Source: Nostoc sp. FACHB-892
Lineage (GTDB): Bacteria; Cyanobacteriota; Cyanobacteriia; Cyanobacteriales; Nostocaceae
DNA length: 64,000 bases
NCBI RefSeq assembly: GCF_014698795.1
Contig: NZ_JACJTR010000034.1
Span: 1-64,000 of the forward strand
Reading direction: 5' to 3'
Both the position numbers and the translations under genes were made by a program. Below the pieces are notes generated by a model that had not been told where the DNA came from, did no database searches, and was given only the letters and a program-made list of their open reading frames with translations. Positions 25,501-34,221 of this stretch are shown here, one piece after another; the first letter of the stretch is position 1; the number at the start of each line of letters is the position of its first letter.

Positions 25501-28004
25501 GTATTGGTGCAATTGAAGATGGATATAATTTTGGAAAGCTAGCAGTACAACTTTTAGAAAAATTTCAAGCTAAAGAACTTAAAAGTAGAGTTTATCTAAC
25601 ATTTAGTCTTTTTATTAAACACTGGAAAGATTCAATAAAATCCACATTGAATTTATTTTTGGATGGACTGGAAAGTGGATTAGAAACTGGTAATTTAGAA
25701 TATGTAGGCTATTGTGCCAATTGCTATTGTCAATTTCTTTTTTGGAGCGGAGAAAACCTAGAGAATGCTGTGGTGGAAGCAGATAAATATTGCGACCTCA
25801 TGCAGCAAATTAAACAAGAGGTATCTCTAGTTTGGGGAAATATCTGGCGGCAGACAGTTCTAAATTTACAAGGAGAAGCGATCAATCCCTGCTGTTTAAT
25901 TGGTAAGCATTTTCACGAAGTCGAGATGTTACCAACTTTGATTGAAACAAACAATATCAATGGTATTTGTTATGTCTATCTAGCAAAAACGCTATTGGCT
26001 TATCTTTTTGGTGAATACGAATCTGCTTGGGAACATTCCCAGAAATTTGAGCAGTATGAGCAGGGAGCAGCAGGCTTATTAATTGTTCCTTTGCGGAATT
26101 TCTATCAATCTCTAAATTTGTTAGCTCTTTGTTCTCAGGTAAATGAAGCACAGCAACAGCTTTATCTCCAGAAAGTAGCCGAAAACCAATCAAAAATGCA
26201 AGAATGGGCGGCTCATGCACCAGTCAATTATCAGCATAAGTACAATTTAATTTTGGCTGAACAAGCTCGTGTAACTGGCGATCGCCTACAAGCCGCAGAT
26301 TATTATGAAATCGCTATCCAAGAAGCGATCGCCAATGACTATATTCAGGAAGCAGCGATCGCTAACGAACTTGCTGCCAAATTTTACCTAGAATGGAGTA
26401 AAGAAAAAGCCGCAGAAGGATATCTGCAACAAGCATATTACTGCTATGCCCGTTGGGGAGCCAAAGCCAAAACTGATGACTTGGAAAAACGCTATCCCAA
26501 ATTACTCAAACCAATTTTGCAACAGCAAGAATTCAACTTCAATCCCTTAGAAACCATAGCCAGCATCGCCCGTACATCTACTTATACCACCAGCAGTACT
26601 AATATTTCTGATGCTCTAGATTTGACCTGCATTCTCAAAGCTGCTCAAACCATCTCCAGTTGTATAGAATTAGACGCACTCATCAGCAGCCTCACCCGCA
26701 TTATTTTAGAAAATTCTGGTGCAAAAACATCTGTATTAATTCTTCCTCAAGAAGACATTTGGCAAGTGCGGGCAATTACCTTTATCGATCAACAGTCGAA
26801 TTCCCAGGCTGACGTCAAAACCATTCTTGAATCACAACTACTAGATACTTGTCAAGATATCCCTAGAAAACTGATCAATTACGTTAAGAATACTCAAGAA
26901 ACCGTCATTATAGACAACTGCCAAACAAATATTCCTGGTGTAATTGGTGAATATATGCTCCAACATCAACCTCAGAGTGTATTATGTACACCTATTATTA
27001 AACAAGGTCATTTGTTAGGAATTCTTTACCTAGAAAATCAACTGAATCAAGGGGTATTTACTAGTAACCGTTTACAGGTGATTAACCTACTGTCCTCCCA
27101 AGCAGCAATTGCTTTAGAAAATGCGCGGCTTTATCAACAAGCCGGGCAAGCTTTACAAGATTTGCAACAAGCTCAACTACAAATAGTGCAAAGTGAAAAG
27201 ATGTCTGCATTGGGTAACTTAGTTGCTGGGGTAGCTCATGAAATGAATAATCCTCTCGGTTTTATTGCTGCCAGTCTCAAACAAGTTAAACCAAGCTTTA
27301 TTGATGTTATTGAACACTTGAAACTATATGAACAAAAGTTTCCAACTCCGGGAAATGAAATTCTCACTCATGCCGAAGAAATCGACTTGGAATATACCTT
27401 AGAAGATTTTCCCAAGATCATTGATTCGATGACTATAGCGTGTGACAGGCTCAAAAATATCAGTACCAGTCTTCGCACTTTCTCTCGTGCCGATAGAGAT
27501 TACAAAGTACCGTTTAACATTCATGAAGGCATTGATAGTACAATTCTAATTTTAAAACATCGTCTCAAAGCCAATGACAGCCGTCCGGCAATTGAAATAG
27601 TGACGGAGTACAGTAACTTGCCCCAAATTGAATGCTTTCCAGGACAATTAAATCAAGTATTTATGAATATCTTAGCGAATGCTATTGATGCCTTGGATGA
27701 ATCAAATATAGGTCGGAGTTTTGAAGAGATTAAAGCCGATCCTAATTTGATTACAATTACCACCTCATTGAAAGAGAAACAGGTTGAGGTAAAGATTGCT
27801 GACAATGGTCAAGGTATGAGTGAATCAGTCAAACAAAAAGTATTTGACCACTTGTTTACTACGAAAGGTGTTGGTAAAGGAACAGGATTAGGATTAGCGA
27901 TCGCTCAGTCTATTGTTGTAGAAAAACATGGCGGAACTTTGGATGTGAATTCTACTCCAGGCGTTGGAGCAGAATTTATGATTACCTTACCGATTCTGGT
28001 TTAG
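22599..28004 (+). CDS. HstK-type hybrid: Ser/Thr kinase, AAA-like ATPase, GAF, histidine kinase
   Basis: A 1801-residue cytosolic signalling protein. Domain order: Ser/Thr kinase about 8-275 with IHKDIKPSNILI catalytic loop and DFS in place of DFG; AAA/STAND-like ATPase from about 310 with P-loop GFSGIGKT (336-343) and Walker B VIFLDDLQW; a long helical TPR-like region about 700-1300; a GAF domain about 1345-1510; and a histidine kinase with GVAHEMNNPLGF (His1547), N-box MNILANAIDAL and DNGQGM/GTGLGLA boxes. This matches the HstK family of heterocyst-forming cyanobacteria. All kinase motifs look intact. There is no adjacent response regulator. A longer paralogue lies inverted at 52083-58085. 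Confidence 0.93.
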   Translation: MFSTHISIYGYQIIEEIYNGSRTIVYRGYRETDLLPVVIKLLKNPYPSFNELVQFRNQYTIAKNLNSLPIIQTYSLEAYQNSYALVMEDFGGISLKDYFACNDTRDIRFLQEFLQIAIALCNTLEILYSQHIIHKDIKPSNILINPKTKQVKLIDFSIASLLPRETQTLISFNVLEGTLAYISPEQTGRMNRGIDYRTDFYSVGVTFYELLTGELPFQSNDPMELVHCHIAKAAPLVHEINPQIPSTISEIVSKLMAKNAEDRYQSVLGLKHDLEVCYAQLKATAKIENFPIAQRDVCDRFIIPDKLYGREAEVKTLLQAFEKVSLGAVEITLVAGFSGIGKTAVVNEIHKPIVRQRGYFIKGKFDQFNRNIPFSAFVQAFRNFMEQLLAESDVQIQKWKNKILHALGEDGQVIIEVIPELERIIGKQLPAPELSGSAAQNRFNLLFHKFLQVFTTKDHPLVIFLDDLQWVDSASLKLMQLLMNETNQGYLLLIGAYRDNEVFPAHPLMVMLDEIRKIGVTVNSLTLKPLNQLQLNQLVADTLNCTENVALSLSQLIYRKAQGNPFFATQLLKALHQDKLIQFNFLEGCWQCDISQINQQTLADDVVEFMLFQLRRLPESTQQQLKLAACIGNQFDLKTLAIVSKQSELETADCLWKALQEGLILPQSEVYKFFVGSENQTATQEHSEMVVYKFLHDRVQQAAYSLIPEAQKQSTHLQIGRLLFQNTPPDQQESGIFAIVNQFNYGLSLLEEPAEREHLSRLNLIAGCKAKNSTAYATAVEYLKVAMLLLPINAWQNSYELTLAVYESAAEAEYLNTNFESSKSLVEIILKNAKSPLEKVRTYEIQIQSYTAQNKFIEAIATGREALQLLDLTLPEDGNTQMIFDEHDQLQQILVHQSIPALADLPEITDPQKLVALRILSGLFAPVYIAKPMLLPLKIFTMIRICIQYGNSPQAAVAYSLYGLFLCSIGAIEDGYNFGKLAVQLLEKFQAKELKSRVYLTFSLFIKHWKDSIKSTLNLFLDGLESGLETGNLEYVGYCANCYCQFLFWSGENLENAVVEADKYCDLMQQIKQEVSLVWGNIWRQTVLNLQGEAINPCCLIGKHFHEVEMLPTLIETNNINGICYVYLAKTLLAYLFGEYESAWEHSQKFEQYEQGAAGLLIVPLRNFYQSLNLLALCSQVNEAQQQLYLQKVAENQSKMQEWAAHAPVNYQHKYNLILAEQARVTGDRLQAADYYEIAIQEAIANDYIQEAAIANELAAKFYLEWSKEKAAEGYLQQAYYCYARWGAKAKTDDLEKRYPKLLKPILQQQEFNFNPLETIASIARTSTYTTSSTNISDALDLTCILKAAQTISSCIELDALISSLTRIILENSGAKTSVLILPQEDIWQVRAITFIDQQSNSQADVKTILESQLLDTCQDIPRKLINYVKNTQETVIIDNCQTNIPGVIGEYMLQHQPQSVLCTPIIKQGHLLGILYLENQLNQGVFTSNRLQVINLLSSQAAIALENARLYQQAGQALQDLQQAQLQIVQSEKMSALGNLVAGVAHEMNNPLGFIAASLKQVKPSFIDVIEHLKLYEQKFPTPGNEILTHAEEIDLEYTLEDFPKIIDSMTIACDRLKNISTSLRTFSRADRDYKVPFNIHEGIDSTILILKHRLKANDSRPAIEIVTEYSNLPQIECFPGQLNQVFMNILANAIDALDESNIGRSFEEIKADPNLITITTSLKEKQVEVKIADNGQGMSESVKQKVFDHLFTTKGVGKGTGLGLAIAQSIVVEKHGGTLDVNSTPGVGAEFMITLPILV

Positions 28005-28748
28005 ACTCAAAATTAACTTGGCCCTTGTTGCGACGTGTTGACTTCTTAGCAATCCTCCGATAGATGTGAAACCATTGTCCACAACACCCATCCATTTTTC
28101 TCGGCTATCGATTATGGCTTGTTGATTGTGTTGCTGGCTACTTACCCCGCTATATCAGTGGATTAGTATCTGGCTTACCGGGAGCAGGCAAATCATTGTT
28201 AACCAGGACTTAGGCAACTGGCACAGGCGATCGCTAAATTTTGGTACATGGGTATTAGCATAACTGACGCAACTGGTACAGGGCGATCGCTATCTAGTAG
28301 TACACTAGTATTCCAAGAAAGATTTAGCTTATAACACTGGTTAAACCATCTATCAAATTATTTAGTTCAACAACTCAAACGTCCGACTGTTCCCATGTTT
28401 ATCGCATAATTGTTTGGTGTGCGGCGCGGTTACACCAAACAATTGCTTGTGCCAGTTGCGTAAGTACTGAGCAAAACCTGTCCCTCTCCTTACTAAGGAT
28501 GTCTGATAGGACAGGGTGAGGTTTGGAGGTAATTCGATGACTTGTGTGTATACCGTAGGTTTGCTAAGGAGAAGAGGTGGGGCTGAGGTTTAGGCTGTAT
28601 TGCAGCGAAGTAAGAATCTTTATAAGTCGTTGGGAAGAATCCCTAGTGATATAAACCGAGAGAAAATCTGTTTGATAAACTCGATTTTGGGTTGCGAGTG
28701 CGATCTTTCAGCTACCCTGAAATTGATATATAAAAGAGCAATTTTCAA
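28005..28748. other. Intergenic stretch with degenerate repeats
   Basis: A 744-base gap with no intact gene. Between 28200 and 28300 it has two related blocks built on 'gcaactggcacaggcgatcgct' with small changes, and a third reverse form near 28447, all containing a HIP1-like core. Near 28150-28200 a short + frame reads LPRYISGLVSGLPGAGKSLL, which resembles a P-loop but has no start or continuation. It is probably decayed sequence. The last part includes 'ctgtccctctcc...gacagggtgaggtt', a partial inverted repeat. Confidence 0.4.
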
Positions 28749-29219
28749 ATGACCATTTACTTTTATAAGGTTTGGCAGCCTTATGGCTGTTTTTCTAACT
28801 TTTCTCCCCACGGAATCCACATCCAGGGTACTTACTGGCCAACAGTTGAGCATTATTATCAAGCGCAAAAGTTTGTAGGCAGCACAGATGCGGCAATTAT
28901 ACCCCTCATCCATGCTGCCGCTACCCCAGAAGAAGCTGCCGCTTTGGGAAGATGTAGCACTCGCCAACTCCGTCGAGACTGGAATTTAGTCAAAACTCAA
29001 ATTATGCGAGAAGCTGTACTCAAAAAGTTTCTCACTCATACTGATATTAGAGAAGTTCTCCTAAAAACAGGCGATGAGATTTTGGTTGAAAATTCCCCAA
29101 CCGATTCTTTTTGGGGCTGTGGTGCTAATAAAGCCGGCCAAAACCATCTCGGTAAAACCCTCATGAGTGTTCGTGAAGAAATTCGTAAATTACTATCTTT
29201 AACAGTAATTTACGAATAA
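28749..29219 (+). CDS. NADAR-domain protein (YbiA-like, DUF1768)
   Basis: A 156-residue single-domain protein. It shows the family landmarks GCFSNFSPHGIHIQGTYWPT, VEHYYQAQKF and DSFWGCGANKAGQNHLGKTL, with normal length. YbiA-type proteins hydrolyse N-glycosidic bonds of toxic riboflavin-pathway intermediates, and other NADAR members remove ADP-ribose from modified nucleobases. Which activity this one has is not clear from sequence. It stands alone between two sensor kinase genes, with long non-coding regions on both sides. A frame on the other strand is a shadow. Confidence 0.88.
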   Translation: MTIYFYKVWQPYGCFSNFSPHGIHIQGTYWPTVEHYYQAQKFVGSTDAAIIPLIHAAATPEEAAALGRCSTRQLRRDWNLVKTQIMREAVLKKFLTHTDIREVLLKTGDEILVENSPTDSFWGCGANKAGQNHLGKTLMSVREEIRKLLSLTVIYE

Positions 29220-29923
29220 TTTAATCAAAATATAGGACTCATATTTGATTTTTTAACAAAACTCAGCACACCTTTATTCCTTCTTCTCAGTCCCTAACCC
29301 CCAGTCCCTTACCTCTACGAGTGATTCAGAAATCAAAGACGCTCGATGACTCGCTACCGCTTCGCTATCGGATTGCTATAGTTACATTCAACATAAATTC
29401 AGTAATTAGAGGGGGAATAGTAAAATTCCCCAGCCAAAAATATTTAAAAAAGTTGTCAGTAATTTAGTTTTTTTTGAAAAAATTTTAATTAATTGGATTA
29501 ATGGGCAAAAATTGGAAAAAATATTTTTAATTTAAAGCAATTATTAAGACTTAGTTTATAAGTAATTTTACTCAAATATTTTACTGATTAAGAATATAAA
29601 ATTAATAGGTGTCAATGATTAAAATTTTCTTAACTTAAAATTTGAAAGGATCTTTGGGAAGTCTTTAATGATATACCAAGCGGTTTGATATTTCCTTAAA
29701 TCAACTTTAAAAGGGCTATGGGGATCAAGCAGAATATCTGCTCCTTTTCAAATATGCTCTGATCCAGTTCCAAAAATATTTGCAACAGATGTACGGCTTT
29801 AGCAACGCATTTGTAGCAGGAATCTCTGGAAATGGAATAAAACTCAAAGCATTGTTAAGTTGAAAACTCTGATTAGTGACAATTATAAAAATAATTATAC
29901 TTCAGTCGTGGTGTATATAGACA
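29220..29923. other. Long AT-rich intergenic region before the phytochrome kinase
   Basis: 704 bases without a gene. A short stem GGGGAAT/ATTCCCC at 29412-29431 (loop AGTAAA) could act as a terminator for the NADAR gene, but it sits almost 200 bases past the stop. A palindromic-type repeat with 'ctcgctaccgcttcgctatcgg' lies near 29350. The stretch 29450-29700 is extremely AT-rich. Promoter elements for the phytochrome kinase are expected close to 29880 but none is distinct. Confidence 0.4.
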
Positions 29924-32662
29924 ATGGCATTTACCGATGAACCAAAAGGGTTGCAGCAAAGCTTAGACCAAGAAAGTTTACTGCACCGGATGATAAAACA
30001 GATCAGGCGATCGCTCGACCTCCAAGAGATATTAACGACTACCGTTAGCCAAGTACGTTTATATTTGGGTGCAGATCGGGTAAAGGTGTATCGTTTTGAT
30101 GCTGATGGTAGTGGTGAAGTAATTGCTGAATCTATCCATGACCAGCGTCTGCCATCCTTATTAGGGTTACGCTTCCCAGTTCATGATATTCCACAAGAAG
30201 CCAGAGAGATGTTTCTCTTAGCACAGCAACGTTCGATTGTTGATGTGGCAAACGGGAAGATCGGGCTATCGCCTCTACAATCCAAAGAAACTGGCAAACG
30301 TCTACAAACTAATATTTACTATCGGCAGGTAAACCCGTGCCATATTCAATACTTAAAAGCAATGGGTGTGCAGTCTTCGTTGGTAGTGCCAATTTTAGAT
30401 TGCGATCCACAAGAACAATTGGCAAAGCCTAAATTGTGGGGATTGTTGGTATCTCACCAAAGTGAACCGCGAAAGATTTTGAAGCGGGAACTAAAAGTAT
30501 TGCAGCAAGTAGCTGACCAAGTTGCGATCGCGATCGCTCAAAGTAATCTACTCACCGTAGCCCGCGCTAAACAAGAGCGAGAAGCTACTATTAACCGAGT
30601 TACCACACTATTGCATAAACTGCCGACAATCCAATTGCAAAGGGCGCTAGAAGAAGTTATTACTGCCTTCGATGGAGTAGGTGGCAGGCTTTATATTGAA
30701 CAGAGTGGGGAACTATACACTTCAGGCAACCAACCGACACTTGCCTACGAGTTAGATAACAGTATTATCGAACAGCATCCCATCTGGCAAAACTGGATGG
30801 CTGAGTGTAAAGAAGGCAATATTTGGGCAATAGCTGACCTCTATAAAGAACCACGTTTGCGAGTTTTGGCTTTAGCATTCCGTTCTACTCCAATTCGCGG
30901 ACTTATGGTAATTCCCCTACATTACCGAGAAAAATTTATTGGTGTATTAAGCATTTTTCGCTCTGAATTTGAAACGGAAATCTTATGGGCGGGACGATGT
31001 GAAAAAAATCGGCGACAACTGTTACCTCAGCTTTCCTTTGAGGTTTGGCGAGAGCAAAGAAAGGGGCAAGCGCCTGAGTGGAAGCCGGAAGACATTTCAT
31101 TAGCGCAAGCTTTGTACGACCATTTCTCAATGGCAATTCAGCAGCAGCAAATGTATAAACAGGTACAATCCCTGAATACTAACCTAGAATTGCGGGTGCA
31201 AGAGCAGACTTCTGAACTCGAAAAATCATTACTGTTTACCAAGGTACTCAAGCAAGTTACAGAGCATATTCGCCGCACATTAGACTTGCAGACAACTCTG
31301 CAATCGATCGTTCGGGAAGTTCGTCCTCTGCTAAACTCAGACCGAGTGCTGATTTTCCAGGTGAAGACTAAATCGGTGATTGTAGAAGAGATTAATGGCA
31401 ATTGGCAGTCAGTTTTGGGGGTGAATGCAGCACCGGAATGCTTTCCTGATGAGTGTGCCCATCTATATTTTCAGGGCAGGGTACGGGTAGTTAACAACGT
31501 TTCCACAGCTTCTTTAAGTAAATGTCATCGAGAGTTTTTGCAGAGTCTGCAAGTGCAAGCAAACTTAATAGTTCCGATTAATATAGGTATAGAACTATGG
31601 GGCTTATTAATAGCCCATGAGTGTGAGGCTCCTAGAGATTGGCAAGATGCAGAAATTGATTTATTGCAACAGCTAGGAGATCAGGCTGCGATCGCTATTC
31701 AACAAGCGCAACTCTACGAACAAACTTGTGATGCCGAAACTGAAGCTAGAACTCAAGCTGCACAGTTAGAGCATACCCTACATGAACTCCAAGAAACACA
31801 GGCAAGATTGATTCACACCGAAAAAATGTCCGGTTTAGGACAGTTGGTGGCGGGTGTCGCCCACGAAATCAACAACCCCGTTAACTTCATCTACGGTAAC
31901 CTCTGTCACGCCACTGACTACACCGAACAACTGCTAGAAATTTTACGCCTCTACCAGTTCCACTATCCTTACCCTCATAGTGAAATTAGCGCCGCAATCA
32001 AAGCGATTGATTTTGAATTTTTGCTAGAAGACCTCCCAAAAATTATGGCCTCAATGCAAGTAGGAACCGATCGCATCCGTTCAATAGTGCTGTCGTTACG
32101 CAATTTTTCTCGCTTGGATGAGGCTGAAAACAAGCGTGTTGACCTGCATGAAGGTATTGAGAACACTTTATTAATTTTGCAACATCGGCTGAAAGCAAAT
32201 TCTGAATTTCCAGGCATTCAGGTAATCAAAGATTATGGCGACATACCAAGGGTAGAATGCTATGCCGGTCAAATGAATCAGGTATTCATGAATATTCTCA
32301 GCAATGCCATAGATGCCCTGGTAATGGGGAGTGGGGAGACGAGGAAACAAGTGGACAAGGCAGATAACCCATGCCAAATGCCCACTATCCACATTTCCAC
32401 TCAAATCTCAGCAGACAACTCTCGTCTGTTGATTCGTATTTGTGACAATGGGCCCGGAATGACTGAAGAGGTGAAAAAGCGGATTTTTGACCCGTTTTAC
32501 ACTACCAAACCTGTGGGCAAGGGTACAGGGCTGGGGCTGGCAATCAGCTATCAAATCATTGTCGAAAAACATGGTGGAATAATGGAGTGCATTTCAGAAC
32601 CTGGCAAAGGTACAGAGTTTTGGATTGAAATTCCCGTGAAGCCTCCAGTCAAAATTAACTAA
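29924..32662 (+). CDS. PAS-less (Cph2-like) phytochrome histidine kinase with extra CBCR-like GAF
   Basis: A 912-residue soluble sensor kinase. GAF1 (about 30-205) is phytochrome-like: RVKVYRFDADGSGEVIAES, DIP motif with Asp88, and bilin-attachment NPCHIQYLKAMGV with Cys139-His140. A PHY-like domain (about 225-405) has the tongue WAGR (355-358) and PQLSFEVW (368-375); the usual PRxSF Arg is Gln369. A third GAF (about 440-600) has Cys506 (PECF) and Cys534-His535 (KCHREFL) 28 residues apart, as in dual-cysteine cyanobacteriochromes, but with Pro instead of the DXCF Asp. The C-terminal kinase has GVAHEINNPVNF, NILSNAIDAL and GTGLGLA boxes. There is no N-terminal PAS domain, as in Cph2. There is no neighbouring regulator or heme oxygenase. 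Confidence 0.85.
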   Translation: MAFTDEPKGLQQSLDQESLLHRMIKQIRRSLDLQEILTTTVSQVRLYLGADRVKVYRFDADGSGEVIAESIHDQRLPSLLGLRFPVHDIPQEAREMFLLAQQRSIVDVANGKIGLSPLQSKETGKRLQTNIYYRQVNPCHIQYLKAMGVQSSLVVPILDCDPQEQLAKPKLWGLLVSHQSEPRKILKRELKVLQQVADQVAIAIAQSNLLTVARAKQEREATINRVTTLLHKLPTIQLQRALEEVITAFDGVGGRLYIEQSGELYTSGNQPTLAYELDNSIIEQHPIWQNWMAECKEGNIWAIADLYKEPRLRVLALAFRSTPIRGLMVIPLHYREKFIGVLSIFRSEFETEILWAGRCEKNRRQLLPQLSFEVWREQRKGQAPEWKPEDISLAQALYDHFSMAIQQQQMYKQVQSLNTNLELRVQEQTSELEKSLLFTKVLKQVTEHIRRTLDLQTTLQSIVREVRPLLNSDRVLIFQVKTKSVIVEEINGNWQSVLGVNAAPECFPDECAHLYFQGRVRVVNNVSTASLSKCHREFLQSLQVQANLIVPINIGIELWGLLIAHECEAPRDWQDAEIDLLQQLGDQAAIAIQQAQLYEQTCDAETEARTQAAQLEHTLHELQETQARLIHTEKMSGLGQLVAGVAHEINNPVNFIYGNLCHATDYTEQLLEILRLYQFHYPYPHSEISAAIKAIDFEFLLEDLPKIMASMQVGTDRIRSIVLSLRNFSRLDEAENKRVDLHEGIENTLLILQHRLKANSEFPGIQVIKDYGDIPRVECYAGQMNQVFMNILSNAIDALVMGSGETRKQVDKADNPCQMPTIHISTQISADNSRLLIRICDNGPGMTEEVKKRIFDPFYTTKPVGKGTGLGLAISYQIIVEKHGGIMECISEPGKGTEFWIEIPVKPPVKIN

Positions 32663-33120
32663 AGTAAAGGATTGACCTTTATAGGCAGTTCTTGCAGGGG
32701 AAAAGATATTAAAGCTTTTTATTTACTTTTCTTATTCTCCCATAAGAATGGTTGTTTTATTTCTGCTGTGTTGTATCAGAGCGATCGCTTGAGAATTTTT
32801 CAGATCAAACAGTGAACGATCATCTGTCGTTTGGCATAATATCATCCTGTACTGTTCGCTTCCAAACCATGTGACATCATAATAACTTTCTATTAAGAAA
32901 TAAACATTTAAACCCTTAATGAGCAAGGTTTTCAAGAATTTCATCGAAATATATTTATTTGATATTTTCCTAGTACAACTACAAGCAAGTTGGAACCTCA
33001 TATCTTGAAACTACACTTAGGTTCAACATTAATGAGTAGATATATACTCCTTGCGCTAGGGATAATTATTAAGATTAATAGTTAGCTTAATAATGAAGCT
33101 AATTTAACGGATAAAGTATT
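32663..33120. other. Intergenic region, possible small minus-strand gene
   Basis: 458 bases between the phytochrome kinase and the LEA-like gene. A weak stem AAAGG/CCTTT lies directly after the phytochrome stop, near 32665-32680. A minus-strand frame of 89 codons covers 32732-33001 and is listed separately. The last 100 bases are AT-rich and probably carry the promoter of the following stress-type protein. Confidence 0.4.
32732..33001 (-). CDS. Possible small hypothetical protein
   Basis: An 89-codon frame, or about 70 codons if the internal Met at residue 20 is used (MKFLKTLLIKGLNVYFLIES). The residue mix (YYDVTWFGSEQYRMIL, IALIQHSRNKTTILMGE) looks more like protein than chance, and the gap has no competing gene. 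No family is recognised, no good ribosome-binding site is seen, and the frame could be spurious. Confidence 0.3.
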   Translation of the reverse strand: MRFQLACSCTRKISNKYISMKFLKTLLIKGLNVYFLIESYYDVTWFGSEQYRMILCQTTDDRSLFDLKNSQAIALIQHSRNKTTILMGE

Positions 33121-34221
33121 ATGAATGACAACAAGCAACCTTTGAATCAAACTGATGCCAATCGTCTCGTCCGTGAGGAAAAGATTGTTAAAAGTGAGAG
33201 TGATAAAAAATTGTCTTCAAATCAAGCTGAAGAAAATTTTGAATCCCAGCCAGAAGAAACCTCAGACTCTTCATCAGATTCAGGCATTAGTGCTAGGGTA
33301 GCTGGCGCTGCAATTGGTGGCGTACTAGGCGCTCGCTCTGGAGGCATTATCGGTGCTGTCGCAGGTTCAGTTGCTGGTGCCATAATTGGTAAGGGAACTG
33401 CTGATACGGTTAACCGGGCTGTTGATAATTTAGGAGATGCAGCTAACTCTGTAGCAGAGGGTGTTAAGCATTCTATAGAAGACATAGGCACAGCAACCAA
33501 GGAAACGATTGAAGAAGTCAAGCCATCTATCAAAGGGACAGCAGAAGCCGTCAAGCAAACAGTTGAAGAGTCTAAGCCTTCTATTAAAGGTATAGCTGAA
33601 TCAGTTAATGAGACAGTTAAAGAGGCTAAACCTTCTGTAGTAGATGCAGTTAAGAATGTATCCGAAGAAGTCAAACCTACGATTAGAGGGGTAAAAGAGT
33701 CAGTTCAGCATACAATTGAAGGTGTTCAGCCTTCTGTAGAAAACGCTGCTAACTCTATTAAAAGCGCTGCCGATGAAATTAAGCCTTCTGCCAAAGCTGT
33801 GGCTAAGGAAATTGAAGGTGCTACTAAAGATGTTCGCTCAACTGTCAAAGGAACAGCGAAGGCAGTCGAACCCTCTGTAAAAAGTGCTGCTGAATCCCTT
33901 AAATCATCGGCTCAGAATGCGACTGAATCGTTGAAATCATCGGCTCAGAATGTTACTGAATCTGTCAAAGGTTCAGCCCACGATATTAAGTTATCTGCTC
34001 AAAATACGGCAGAATCTGCCAAGAAAGAAATTAAGGATTCAGCTCAGAATGTTACTGAATCTGTCAAAGGTTCAACCCATGATGTTAAGTTATCTGCCCA
34101 AAATACGGCAGAATCTCCCAAGAAGGAAATTCAGGATATCAATACCCGTGTTTCCAGCAGCCCAATGCCTGAAGTGATTATCATCAAGGAACAGGCAATT
34201 ATTGAAGATAAGAGAGACTAG
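33121..34221 (+). CDS. LEA-like repeat protein with glycine zipper
   Basis: A 366-residue hydrophilic protein. Residues 1-55 are acidic and disordered. Residues 58-92 form a glycine-zipper helix pair (RVAGAAIGGVLGARSGGIIG and onward). From about residue 95 to 345 come imperfect repeats of 11-33 residues rich in Ala, Lys, Glu, Ser and Thr, such as VKPSIKGTAEAVKQTVEES and SAQNVTESVKGS. These predict amphipathic helices like late-embryogenesis-abundant (LEA) or apolipoprotein-type proteins, which protect membranes or proteins during drying or salt stress. Two 99-base units are tandem at 33940-34137. A desiccation role is inference from composition. The strong minus-strand frame here is a shadow of the repeats. 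Confidence 0.8.
   Translation: MNDNKQPLNQTDANRLVREEKIVKSESDKKLSSNQAEENFESQPEETSDSSSDSGISARVAGAAIGGVLGARSGGIIGAVAGSVAGAIIGKGTADTVNRAVDNLGDAANSVAEGVKHSIEDIGTATKETIEEVKPSIKGTAEAVKQTVEESKPSIKGIAESVNETVKEAKPSVVDAVKNVSEEVKPTIRGVKESVQHTIEGVQPSVENAANSIKSAADEIKPSAKAVAKEIEGATKDVRSTVKGTAKAVEPSVKSAAESLKSSAQNATESLKSSAQNVTESVKGSAHDIKLSAQNTAESAKKEIKDSAQNVTESVKGSTHDVKLSAQNTAESPKKEIQDINTRVSSSPMPEVIIIKEQAIIEDKRD
33940..34137 (+). repeat. Two tandem 99-base repeats inside the LEA-like gene
   Basis: Units 33940-34038 and 34039-34137 encode the same 33 residues with only four changes (SAQNVTESVKGS start, KKEI-K/Q-D end). Most bases are identical, so the duplication is recent or kept uniform by recombination. The unit is three 11-residue motifs, the period of LEA group 3 helices, so copy change would lengthen the helix without changing frame. 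Confidence 0.75.

Noticed and set aside
28150..28200. P-loop-like text SGLVSGLPGAGKSLL in an intergenic region
   Set aside because: There is no start, no continuation and no second ATPase motif. It is too short to call a gene remnant of any family.
29412..29431. GGGGAAT/ATTCCCC stem as a terminator of the NADAR gene
   Set aside because: It lies almost 200 bases beyond the stop and lacks a T-tract, so the link is too weak to list as a terminator.
33222..33674. 150-codon minus-strand frame across the LEA-like gene
   Set aside because: It is a shadow created by the regular Ala/Lys/Glu/Ser codon repeats of the + strand gene. Its residue mix is repetitive and it has no start context.
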